A stretch of DNA of 19,588 nt, taken from the NCBI GenBank assembly GCA_002361625.1, contig DETL01000019.1, positions 1 to 19,588 of the forward strand, read 5' to 3'. The stretch's first letter is position 1. Each line of letters begins with the position of its first letter. Source of the DNA: Bacteroidales bacterium UBA3289. GTDB lineage: Bacteria > Bacteroidota > Bacteroidia > Bacteroidales > UBA932. The notes below the pieces were generated by a model. That model was not told the DNA's origin. It ran no database searches and saw only the letters and a list, made by a program, of their open reading frames with translations. Below, piece after piece: positions 7,391 to 13,402 of this stretch. Position numbers and translations under genes: made by a program.

Positions 7391-8282
7391 GTTTTGGATC
7401 CTGGGGCTCGCACTGCTTGCCTCCTGCGCCCCGAAGGAACGGGTTCCGGCGGCACCGGATTATGCATCGGCCGCATCCTGGTATGTGACGGACCGGGGCG
7501 GGGCGGTGGACCTTTTTTATGTGAGCTCTACGGAAACGCTTGATTACGAGGTTAATGGCAAGGTAATGCACCATGCCTCCGCGGCGGATTCCGCGGCCTG
7601 TCCGGGCATCCGTTCGGAGATGCAGGGTGTGGACCGGATCCTGGGCGGCGACCTGAATTTCTACTCGCCGTTCTACCGGCAGGTGACGATGGAAACCTAT
7701 GCCGATTCCACGCTGATTGCCCAGCGCTTCCCGCTGGCAATGGAGGATGTCCGGAAGGCTTTCCGGTATTATGTCGATCATCTCAGCGGCGGCCGTCCCT
7801 TTGTCCTGGCCGGTTTCTCCCAGGGCGGGGAAGTGCTGGTGGAACTGCTGAAGGAAATGCCGGAAGAGTTGCGCCCGCGCCTCGTCGCCGCTTATGTGCT
7901 GGGCTGGAAGATCACCGAGGCCGACCTCTCCGAGGCGCCCTGGATCCGTCCCGCCCAGGGGGCCGACGACACCGGCGTCACCATCTGCTACAATTCCGTG
8001 GAGGTCCCTTCTGCGGCGAACCCCTTGATCAGCGAAGGTAATTCCGTGGCGATCAATCCGGTGAACTGGGTGACGGACGCCACGCCGGCCGTGCTTTTCG
8101 ACTCCTTGACCGTCACCCTGGACCCGGCGACCAAGCTGCTTGTGGTCGATGGCTATGAGGGGGATTCTTCGTGGCCGCCCTATTTCCAGGATGGCTGCTA
8201 CCATACCTTCGAAATCCGCTGGTACGGAGACCATCTCCGGGAGAACATCGCGCAGCGCTGCGCGGCGTATCTGGGACGGTAG
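7380..8282 (+). CDS. DUF3089-family alpha/beta hydrolase, lipoprotein
   Basis: A predicted serine hydrolase (esterase-like) of the DUF3089 family; its substrate is unknown. 300 residues. MKSKFWILGLALLASC is a lipoprotein signal with Cys16. The nucleophile elbow is GFSQGG (145-150, Ser147), preceded by the strand RPFVLA. Near the C-terminus KLLVVDGYEGD and the segment CYHTFEIRWYGDHLRENI offer the Asp and His expected for the triad. The ATG at 7380 overlaps the end of the GH2 gene by 11 bases in another frame, so the two are translationally coupled and probably act on the same material, for example removing an ester that blocks the glycosidase. That joint role is inference. Confidence 0.85.
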   Translation: MKSKFWILGLALLASCAPKERVPAAPDYASAASWYVTDRGGAVDLFYVSSTETLDYEVNGKVMHHASAADSAACPGIRSEMQGVDRILGGDLNFYSPFYRQVTMETYADSTLIAQRFPLAMEDVRKAFRYYVDHLSGGRPFVLAGFSQGGEVLVELLKEMPEELRPRLVAAYVLGWKITEADLSEAPWIRPAQGADDTGVTICYNSVEVPSAANPLISEGNSVAINPVNWVTDATPAVLFDSLTVTLDPATKLLVVDGYEGDSSWPPYFQDGCYHTFEIRWYGDHLRENIAQRCAAYLGR

Positions 8283-8284
8283 GG

Positions 8285-8581
8285 CTATTCTGCCCAGGTC
8301 TCGAGCAGTTCCAGGGCGGCATCGACCCTACCCGGCCGGACGACCCCAAGGGGGCCATTCTCCTGTATCGTCGGGAAGGCCTTCTCGTGTATGACGGGAT
8401 TCGGATTCCGGTCGCCGGCATCAAGGATGTTTCTTTTATCAACGCCTCCAACCCCTACCTCCCCGAAGCCTACCATCTCCTCCTGGGCATGCAGGACGGC
8501 CAGGTTCTCCACATCCCCGCCGGCAACGACCGCACCCTGGCCGCCGAACTGGCCGGGCAACTCCGTGAACTGATCGGCTAG
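8285..8581 (+). CDS. small hypothetical protein; start codon unresolved, possibly a remnant
   Basis: From just after the DUF3089 stop an open frame runs to TAG at 8579-8581. Its translation from about 8342 looks like a real protein: PKGAILLYRREGLLVYDG, then RIPVAGIKDVSFINASN, then PYLPEAYHLLLGMQDGQ, ending in a helix TLAAELAGQLRELIG. The strand-rich body with a final helix resembles a PH-like fold (weak inference). Third codon positions are strongly G/C, as in neighbouring genes, and favour this strand over the overlapping minus-strand frame. There is no ATG, GTG or TTG in frame between the upstream stop and a GTG at 8387, which would cut into the fold. The gene may have lost its N-terminus, use a rare start (ATT 8357 or CTG 8363), or contain a frameshift. 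I do not recognise the family. Confidence 0.5.
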   Translation, partial: LFCPGLEQFQGGIDPTRPDDPKGAILLYRREGLLVYDGIRIPVAGIKDVSFINASNPYLPEAYHLLLGMQDGQVLHIPAGNDRTLAAELAGQLRELIG

Positions 8582-8601
8582 GCCGCACCCTGCGCCGTTT
8601 T

Positions 8602-8629
8602 CATCCTCAAAAATGCTCCGATTTGAGGA
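8602..8629. repeat. palindrome 1 (CATCCTCAAA arm family)
   Basis: CATCCTCAAA (8602-8611) faces TTTGAGGA (8622-8629) across a 10-base spacer. It has the same arm sequence and spacing as palindrome 2, 51 bases away. It is not followed by a T-run on the plus strand, so it is not an obvious terminator for the gene ending at 8581. Confidence 0.7.
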
Positions 8630-8652
8630 CGAACTGGCTAAAATCATGATTC

Positions 8653-8682
8653 CATCCTCAAATACGGCCTGTTTTGAGGATG
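8653..8682. repeat. palindrome 2 (CATCCTCAAA arm family)
   Basis: A perfect 10-bp inverted repeat, CATCCTCAAA (8653-8662) and TTTGAGGATG (8673-8682), with a 10-base spacer unrelated in sequence to that of palindrome 1. The conserved arms with divergent spacers suggest protein-binding half-sites or a mobile repeat rather than a coding remnant. Confidence 0.75.
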
Positions 8683-8696
8683 AGTTGCGCGATAAC

Positions 8697-8737
8697 GAAA
8701 AGGAAGAGGCCAACTCACTTTTGAGTCAGCCTCTTCC
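8697..8737 (-). terminator. rho-independent terminator of tRNA-Arg
   Basis: On the minus strand GGAAGAGGC (8737-8729) and GCCTCTTCC (8710-8702) form a 9-bp stem, extended inward by ACTC/GAGT around AAAA, and are followed by TTTTCG. It starts 4 bases after the tRNA. Confidence 0.8.
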
Positions 8738-8740
8738 GTG

Positions 8741-8812
8741 TACCCCCGCTCGGAATCGAACCGGGACCGTCAGAACCGGAATCTGAAATTCTATCCTTTA
8801 AACTACGGGGGC
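8741..8812 (-). tRNA. tRNA-Arg (anticodon CCG)
   Basis: Cloverleaf on the minus strand: acceptor GCCCCCG/CGGGGGT, a weak D arm GTTT/GAAT, anticodon stem TCAGA/TCTGA with loop TTCCGGT, and T arm around GGTTCGATTCC. CCG at positions 34-36 reads CGG arginine codons. CCA is not encoded. Confidence 0.92.
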
Positions 8813-8828
8813 ATCCGGTTAGGGATTG

Positions 8829-8859
8829 CAAATTTAGCAATTTTTGCGCACTTTGCAAG
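8829..8859 (-). promoter_or_regulatory. promoter of tRNA-Arg
   Basis: CTTG (8859-8856), 19 bases, TAAATTTG (8836-8829): exact -7 box and a one-mismatch -33 box, 16 bases before the tRNA 5' end. Confidence 0.7.
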
Positions 8860-8891
8860 CAATCTTGCCGAAAAGATGCCGACCGGACAGA

Positions 8892-9173
8892 TTATCCGAG
8901 GTGGTTCAGGAAGCGGACCTTGAGTTTGTCCATCAGTTCGTCCATGGCGTCCTGGCTCTTGGCCTCGGCTTCATCGAATGTCTGTTCCATCTTCTCGTCG
9001 ATGGCTTTTTCCTCCTCCGGGGAGAGGGGAGCCTGGGTCTTGTTCAGGGTTTCCCCCGCCTTGTCCAGGGTTTCCTCCGCCTTCCCGAAGGCTTCCTCGG
9101 CGGCAGCGGAGACGGCCTTCCCGGCCTTCTCGAAAGATTGTTCTACGGATTGGAAAAGTTTGTCCAGCAGCAT
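8892..9173 (-). CDS. small highly charged helical protein, unknown function
   Basis: 93 residues with no signal peptide and no membrane segment. Apart from a PLSPEEE break at about residues 49-55 the chain reads as amphipathic helix rich in Ala, Glu, Lys and Asp. The stretch 16-45 repeats the pattern K-A-G-x-x-(V/L) (EKAGKAVSA, DKAGETLNK), like apolipoprotein- or phasin-like helices. It may bind membranes, DNA or itself as a coiled coil; I cannot assign a family. A perfect promoter (9193-9224) precedes the ATG by about 20 bases, which supports a real, separately transcribed gene. It ends about 80 bases before tRNA-Arg. Confidence 0.75.
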   Translation of the reverse strand: MLLDKLFQSVEQSFEKAGKAVSAAAEEAFGKAEETLDKAGETLNKTQAPLSPEEEKAIDEKMEQTFDEAEAKSQDAMDELMDKLKVRFLNHLG

Positions 9174-9192
9174 GGTGATAGGTTTAACGCCT

Positions 9193-9224
9193 CAAAAATA
9201 CGCATTTCCCGGATTCGTTCCAAA
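9193..9224 (-). promoter_or_regulatory. promoter of the 93-residue helical protein
   Basis: TTTG (9224-9221), 20 bases, TATTTTTG (9200-9193): full match to TTTG-N19-21-TAnnTTTG. The predicted leader is about 15 bases. Confidence 0.8.
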
Positions 9225-9302
9225 TGGAAACGCGTCTTTCCGAAGGATGGAATAGTCCTGTTCCGGGCGCGGATACTCCTAGAATCGGGGCGGGGAAATC
9301 CC

Positions 9303-9310
9303 TACCTTTG
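9303..9310 (+). promoter_or_regulatory. -7 box of the DUF4491 gene
   Basis: TACCTTTG matches TAnnTTTG, 27 bases before the ATG at 9338. No TTTG is found at -33. Confidence 0.5.
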
Positions 9311-9337
9311 CCCTCTCGAAATAACAAGTGGAATAAA

Positions 9338-9670
9338 ATGAATTTCAGTGGAATCATCCTCGGTGCGGCCGTGTTCCTGAGCATCGGAATCTGCCATCCG
9401 GCCGTCATCAAGATGGAATACAAGTGGGGAAAGCAGTGCTGGTGGATATGGCTCGTCGTGGGCATCGCCTGCGTCGCCGCCTCCCTTTTCGTGAAGAACC
9501 AGATCCTCTCCACCATCATCGGCGGTTTCGCCTTCTCCTGCCTTTGGGGCATCCACGAGATGTTCCTGCAGGAAAAAAGGGTTCTCCGGGGATGGTTCCC
9601 GGAAAACCCTGAGCGTCACGACTATTACGAGCGCAAGCGCAAGGAGGGCGGTTACACGTCCAAACTGTAG
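9338..9670 (+). CDS. DUF4491 family inner-membrane protein
   Basis: A small membrane protein of unknown function, common in Bacteroidetes. 110 residues with three hydrophobic segments (about 4-20, 34-52 and 57-70) and a basic C-terminal tail. The family pattern is clear: MNFSGIILGAAVFL, HPAVIKMEYKWGKQCWW, ASLFVKNQILS, FAFSCLWGIHE and the QEKRVLRGWFPENP tail. The ATG at 9338 is chosen because the family begins MNF(T/S)G. The last 19 bases overlap tail to tail with the Gfo/Idh/MocA gene on the other strand. The tail is longer than I expect for the family, running past the conserved NP(E/K)R into DYYERKRKEGGYTSKL. Confidence 0.88.
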   Translation: MNFSGIILGAAVFLSIGICHPAVIKMEYKWGKQCWWIWLVVGIACVAASLFVKNQILSTIIGGFAFSCLWGIHEMFLQEKRVLRGWFPENPERHDYYERKRKEGGYTSKL

Positions 9671-11001
9671 CCGGGCCGGTAGTCGTAGTGGAGGAGTTTC
9701 GTCGCCTCCGGATCGTGCATGAATTTCTGGACGATCGGGTTCCAGACGACGGGACGTCCGAGTTCCATCGCAATGTTCCCCAGATTGCACACCGTGCAGG
9801 ATGAGTGCCCGACTTCCACGGGAACGTTCGGGTCGATCCTGGATTTCATCGCTTCGATGAAGGCGCGGTGGTGTCCCACCTTCGTCTCATAGGGAACGGA
9901 ATCGTCTCCGGCGGCCATCGCCATGTCGAACTTCTTGTCCGAAGCGGCGAAGTTTCCGCGGGAAACCTTGATCCACCCCTCGTCGCCATAGATCTGTACA
10001 CCCGGCGTGCTGCCGTCGAAGGGCTCTTCGGAGACGATGACGCCGTTGTCATACCGGTAAGTGAGGTGCTCGTAGTAGCTGTATCCCGGCGGGATGATCT
10101 CCACGGGACCGGTCAGGTCCTTGCCCAGGGCCCACTGGGCTATGTCGAACATGTGGGCTCCCCAGTCGGTCATGAGTCCGCCGCCGGTCACCTTGTACCA
10201 GCGCCAGGCACCCCAGAGCTGCTCGTCCTGCGTCTCGGTGATGATCGGGTCCAGGTCCGAGTGATAGCGGACGGACGTCGGGAGCGGGCCCAGCCATTTG
10301 TCCCAGTTGAGACCGGCGGGAACCTCCATCTTGGGAAGGTTGTTCGGCGCCGGGGCGGGGGAGTTCGGGTTCACGTTGTTCCGGCCCACATAGACCTTGA
10401 TCTTGCGGATCGCGCCCAGTTCACCCTCGCGGGCGAGGTTCACCGCATGGATGAATTCCTCGCTGGAGCGCTGCTGGCTGCCCACCTGCAGGATCCGGTT
10501 ATACTTCCGGACGGCCTTCACGAGCTGCTGGCCTTCGTAGATGGTGAGGGTGAGCGGCTTCTCCAGATAGACATCCTTGCCGGCCTTGCAGGCGGCGATC
10601 GCGATCACGGCATGCTGGTGGTCCGGCGTGGCGATGACGACGCCGTCGATGTCCGGACGGGCCAGGAGGTCCTGGTAGTCCTCGTACATGTCCACCTTGA
10701 CCTTCTTCTCGCCTTTCTTGCCGTAGTACTCCTTCACGCGGCGGGCGAAACGGTCGCGCTTGATGTCATAGACGTCGCAGCCCGCGACGACGCGGACATC
10801 GTCCATGGACATGAAGCCCTGGAGCAGGTACATGGCCTGCTGGCCGAGGCCGATGAATCCGAGGTTGATCTTGTCCGTGGCGGCCTTCTTGGCATTCCTG
10901 TCGGCAGGGGCGGCCGATTCCCTTGCCTGGAGGACACCGGTGGGCAGCATGAGCCCCGCGGCGCCGATAGCGGATGCTTTCAGGAAATCTCTTCGTTCCA
11001 T
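9652..11001 (-). CDS. Gfo/Idh/MocA family NAD(P)-dependent oxidoreductase with Tat-like leader
   Basis: Predicted exported sugar or glycoside oxidoreductase; some Bacteroidetes relatives act on glycosides through 3-keto intermediates (family knowledge). 449 residues. The N-terminus MERRDFLKASAIGAAGLMLP looks like a twin-arginine signal. The Rossmann fold begins at NLGFIGLGQQA (46-56). The catalytic-lysine motif LEKPL holds K148, and DWGAHMFDIAQW (279-290) carries conserved Asp/His residues near the active site. Binding of tightly held NAD is expected. A -7-like TATCTTTA lies 29 bases upstream. The cyclophilin gene ends 46 bases upstream on the same strand. It overlaps the DUF4491 gene by 19 bases at the 3' end. 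Substrate unknown. Confidence 0.92.
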   Translation of the reverse strand: MERRDFLKASAIGAAGLMLPTGVLQARESAAPADRNAKKAATDKINLGFIGLGQQAMYLLQGFMSMDDVRVVAGCDVYDIKRDRFARRVKEYYGKKGEKKVKVDMYEDYQDLLARPDIDGVVIATPDHQHAVIAIAACKAGKDVYLEKPLTLTIYEGQQLVKAVRKYNRILQVGSQQRSSEEFIHAVNLAREGELGAIRKIKVYVGRNNVNPNSPAPAPNNLPKMEVPAGLNWDKWLGPLPTSVRYHSDLDPIITETQDEQLWGAWRWYKVTGGGLMTDWGAHMFDIAQWALGKDLTGPVEIIPPGYSYYEHLTYRYDNGVIVSEEPFDGSTPGVQIYGDEGWIKVSRGNFAASDKKFDMAMAAGDDSVPYETKVGHHRAFIEAMKSRIDPNVPVEVGHSSCTVCNLGNIAMELGRPVVWNPIVQKFMHDPEATKLLHYDYRPGYSLDV

Positions 11002-11029
11002 GTTTCAGTGTTCAGTGTGTTTAGTTACG

Positions 11030-11037
11030 TAAAGATA
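11030..11037 (-). promoter_or_regulatory. possible -7 box of the Gfo/Idh/MocA gene
   Basis: TATCTTTA on the minus strand is one base from TAnnTTTG. It would give a leader of about 25 bases. No -33 match is evident, so confidence is low. Confidence 0.35.
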
Positions 11038-11047
11038 GCGAAAAAAA

Positions 11048-11740
11048 TCATTTTGTATCCTTCCGATACACCCGCAGCATCCGGACGTCCTCGACCGGGC
11101 GGTCATACTCGTCCGTTGCCACTTTCTGGATCTTCTCCAGGACGTCCATCCCGGAAACGACCTCGCCGAACACCGTATATTGGCCGTCCAGATGCGGGCT
11201 GCCGCCCACTTCCTTGTATGCCTGGCGCATTTCGGGGGTCAGTTTCACCTGCCCGCCCGTAGCGGCGTCCAGCCGGGCCTGGGCACGGTCCAGCTGCTCG
11301 TCGGTCATGGGCTGTCCCATCATGAAACAGAACTGGGAGGCGCAGGATTCCCGGTCGGGATTCGTGTCATCTCCTTCCCGGGCGGCATTGACGGTCCCTT
11401 TCTTGTGGAAAATGCCCTTGTCCAGGCGGAATTCCGCCGGAACCCGCCAGGAGGGTTCCCCGTCGCCCAGGAGTTCCCCGGGTTTCGCATGTTTCGAGTT
11501 GGGATCGCCGCCCTGGATGACGAAGTTGTCGATCACCCGGTGGAAGAGCAGGCTGTCGAAGTAGTGCTCCTCCGCCAGTTTGATGAAATTGTCCCGGTGC
11601 AGGGGCGTTTCGTTGTACAGTTTGAACTCGACGTTCCCCATGGTCGTTTCCACGACCATCACGACCTCTTTTTCAGGTTTGGGGGCACAGGCGGCCATCA
11701 GGAGGGCGCCGGTGAGCAGGAAGAAGGAAATGGGTTTCAT
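11048..11740 (-). CDS. cyclophilin-type peptidyl-prolyl cis-trans isomerase, lipoprotein
   Basis: Speeds prolyl bond isomerisation during folding of exported proteins. 230 residues with a lipoprotein signal (lipobox MAAC, Cys18). Cyclophilin signatures are VVETTMGNVEFKLY, the catalytic arginine in FHRVIDNFVIQGGDP (R68), the GTVNAAR/ASQFCFMMG pair and DGQYTVFGEVVSGMDVL. About 38 residues (145-182) separate SQF from DGQYTVFG, an insertion I recall from other Bacteroidetes homologues. The ATG at 11740 is preferred to the GTG two codons upstream because it opens the signal peptide and has an exact TATCTTTG box 18 bases upstream. The family's usual active-site Gln-Phe-Phe is QFCF here. Confidence 0.93.
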   Translation of the reverse strand: MKPISFFLLTGALLMAACAPKPEKEVVMVVETTMGNVEFKLYNETPLHRDNFIKLAEEHYFDSLLFHRVIDNFVIQGGDPNSKHAKPGELLGDGEPSWRVPAEFRLDKGIFHKKGTVNAAREGDDTNPDRESCASQFCFMMGQPMTDEQLDRAQARLDAATGGQVKLTPEMRQAYKEVGGSPHLDGQYTVFGEVVSGMDVLEKIQKVATDEYDRPVEDVRMLRVYRKDTK

Positions 11741-11757
11741 TTTCACAGGGTTTAGGG

Positions 11758-11765
11758 CAAAGATA
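11758..11765 (-). promoter_or_regulatory. -7 box of the cyclophilin gene
   Basis: TATCTTTG is an exact TAnnTTTG match. No TTTG is seen 19-21 bases upstream. It separates the cyclophilin gene from the dinB-type gene that ends 40 bases upstream. Confidence 0.55.
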
Positions 11766-11804
11766 ACGCTTTTTATTGACTCTTTGGGCCGCCCTGTCGG
11801 GAAA

Positions 11805-12965
11805 TCAGTCCTTGTAATACCGGACGGAGCCGTGCTCGTCATCGTATTTCCGGTCCCATTCCCGGTAATACTCCATCTTGGGATCCTCGAAAAGGGACAT
11901 CTGCTCGTAAGTGTCATGGGTGAGTTTGCTCACGCCCAGCCCTACCTGGCGGAGGGGGGAGGCTCCGTCCCAGACCTCCGCGAGCATGCGGCGCGCTTCG
12001 TTGAGGATGATTGCCGTGACGTCCGTAGGCTCGGCGAGGGTACACTGCCTTTGCGCCACGGAGAAGTCGTTGTATTTGATGAACATGGACACGGTGGAGG
12101 CGCGGAAGCGGTCGCGCCGGATGCGATGCGCCACGATGCATGCGACGTTGAAAAGGGCCCGGTCGATATCCTTTGGGTCTGTAAGGTCCTCTGAGAACGT
12201 ACGTTCGGCGCTGCAGCTCTTGGCTTCGGGGATTTCGGTCTCGACCGGTGAATCGTCCCGGCCGTTGGCGTTTTCGTGGAGCTGGGCGGCGAATTTCTGT
12301 CCCACCAGCCGCGTCAGCCGGCCGGGATCCAGGGCGGCGAGATCCCCGATGGTGTGGATGCCGTAGGCGGTGAGCCGCTCGGCCGTCTTCTCCCCGACCC
12401 ACAGGAGGTCCCGCACGCCCAGGGGCCACATTTTGTCGGGAACCTCCGTACGCCACAGGGTATGGACCTTGTCCGGTTTCTCGAAGTCGGAGGCCATCTT
12501 GGCGAGGAGCTTGTTGGAGCCGATGCCCACATTGACCGTGAATCCCAGCTTCTCCCGGATCTCGTCCTTGAGGCGCGTCGCCACGGCCACCGCTTCTTCC
12601 TCCCTGCACCGGCCGGTCATGTCGATGAAACACTCGTCGATGCTGAACTGCTGCAGGATGGGGGAGTAACTCCGGCAGATGTCGATGAACCCGTGGGAGC
12701 ACTGCCGGTACCATTCCCAGTCGCCGCGGACGATGACGAGGTCCGGGCAGGTGCGAAGGGCCATGGACACGGGCTGGGCCGTCTTGATCCCCAGCTTCTT
12801 GGCCGGGATGGAGGCGGCGGTGATGATGCTCCGCCGGTCGCTGGGATCCCCCGAGACGACGGACGGAACAAGACGGATGTCCCGCTTCCCTTCCAGCACC
12901 ATTTTTACCGCACTCCAGGACAGGAAAGCGGAGTTTACGTCGATGTGGAAGATGATGCGGGACAT
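11805..12965 (-). CDS. dinB: Y-family DNA polymerase (DinB / Pol IV type)
   Basis: Error-prone translesion polymerase that extends past damaged template bases. 386 residues. Palm motifs are FHIDVNSAF with metal-binding D9 and steric-gate F14, and QQFSIDECFID with D110 and E111. The fingers contain SIITAASIPAKKLGIK, and VNVGIGSNKLLAKMASDFEKP is the conserved palm segment. A thumb with helix-hairpin-helix-like GVRDLLWVGEKTAERL, a little-finger domain and a clamp-binding QMSLFE near the C-terminus follow. The opening HIDVNSAFLSW differs from the HIDMDAFF form of standard DinB and resembles a variant common in Clostridia. It starts 16 bases after the stop of a small lipoprotein gene, so it is probably its operon partner. 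I saw no LexA-type operator. Confidence 0.95.
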   Translation of the reverse strand: MSRIIFHIDVNSAFLSWSAVKMVLEGKRDIRLVPSVVSGDPSDRRSIITAASIPAKKLGIKTAQPVSMALRTCPDLVIVRGDWEWYRQCSHGFIDICRSYSPILQQFSIDECFIDMTGRCREEEAVAVATRLKDEIREKLGFTVNVGIGSNKLLAKMASDFEKPDKVHTLWRTEVPDKMWPLGVRDLLWVGEKTAERLTAYGIHTIGDLAALDPGRLTRLVGQKFAAQLHENANGRDDSPVETEIPEAKSCSAERTFSEDLTDPKDIDRALFNVACIVAHRIRRDRFRASTVSMFIKYNDFSVAQRQCTLAEPTDVTAIILNEARRMLAEVWDGASPLRQVGLGVSKLTHDTYEQMSLFEDPKMEYYREWDRKYDDEHGSVRYYKD

Positions 12966-12981
12966 CGTTCAGAACGGGACC

Positions 12982-13353
12982 TTACTGCCCCAATTCCTCC
13001 AGGAAACCCTTGGCTCCTTCGATGGCGCTGTTTACCGAATCCGGAACCTGCTTGAGGAGGGCCTTGACTTGCTTGACGACGTCGGAAGCGCCGCATTTGA
13101 GGGCGGTAGCCGTGTATTTGCCGATCGCGGCGTTGATCACCTTCTTGTCGTCGGCGGAGAAGGAATCATACTTGTCCACATACTGCTGCACCAGCTTTTC
13201 GAACTGGGCGTTGGTCTTCTCCCACTGTTCGGGAGTGAAATCGGGGCCTTTCTGGGCGACCTTGTCGGCCAGCTCGGTGAATTTTCCCGGGAGGGAGAAA
13301 GCGCAGGACGCCACGATGAGGGCGGCCATGAGGAAAAACAGGATCTTTTTCAT
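12982..13353 (-). CDS. small helical lipoprotein, possibly DUF6565-like
   Basis: 123 residues. MKKILFFLMAALIVASC is a lipoprotein signal (Cys17). The mature part is helical: FTELADKVAQKGPDFTPEQWEK, then a charged helix with YVDKYDSFSADDKKVINAAIGKYT and a C-terminal amphipathic helix. The layout 'helix, (Y/F)TxEqW, helix, s.ddkk' recalls small Bacteroidetes lipoproteins listed as DUF6565; that link is from memory and unverified. The ATG at 13353 is chosen because it opens the signal peptide. It lies 49 bases after the REC-ATP-grasp gene and 16 before dinB. No clear promoter was seen in the 49-base gap, so it may be read through from upstream. Confidence 0.8.
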   Translation of the reverse strand: MKKILFFLMAALIVASCAFSLPGKFTELADKVAQKGPDFTPEQWEKTNAQFEKLVQQYVDKYDSFSADDKKVINAAIGKYTATALKCGASDVVKQVKALLKQVPDSVNSAIEGAKGFLEELGQ

Positions 13354-13402
13354 GTTTTGTTGGTTTTTTAGCGCCGCTTCTCCTTGCAAAAAGCATTCCG
13401 AC

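Noticed and set aside
8602..8682. CRISPR array made from the CATCCTCAAA repeats
   Set aside because: Only two palindromic units, arms of 10 bases and spacers of 10; no cas genes. Not an array.
8602..8682. Palindromes as intrinsic terminators of the plus-strand gene ending at 8581
   Set aside because: Neither is followed by a T-run on the plus strand, and the stems are AT-rich at the loop side.
8285..8713. Minus-strand frame of 142 codons opposite the small start-less gene
   Set aside because: Its start would lie in the stem of the tRNA-Arg terminator and it would read through both palindromes; codon bias favours the plus strand.
11004..11017. Tandem TTCAGTG-TTCAGTG before the oxidoreductase gene
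   Set aside because: Two 7-base copies are too short to distinguish from chance.
11055..11069. GTATC-GATAC hairpin at the 3' end of the cyclophilin gene as terminator
   Set aside because: The stem is only 5 bp, and the T-run starts several bases later; too weak to call.
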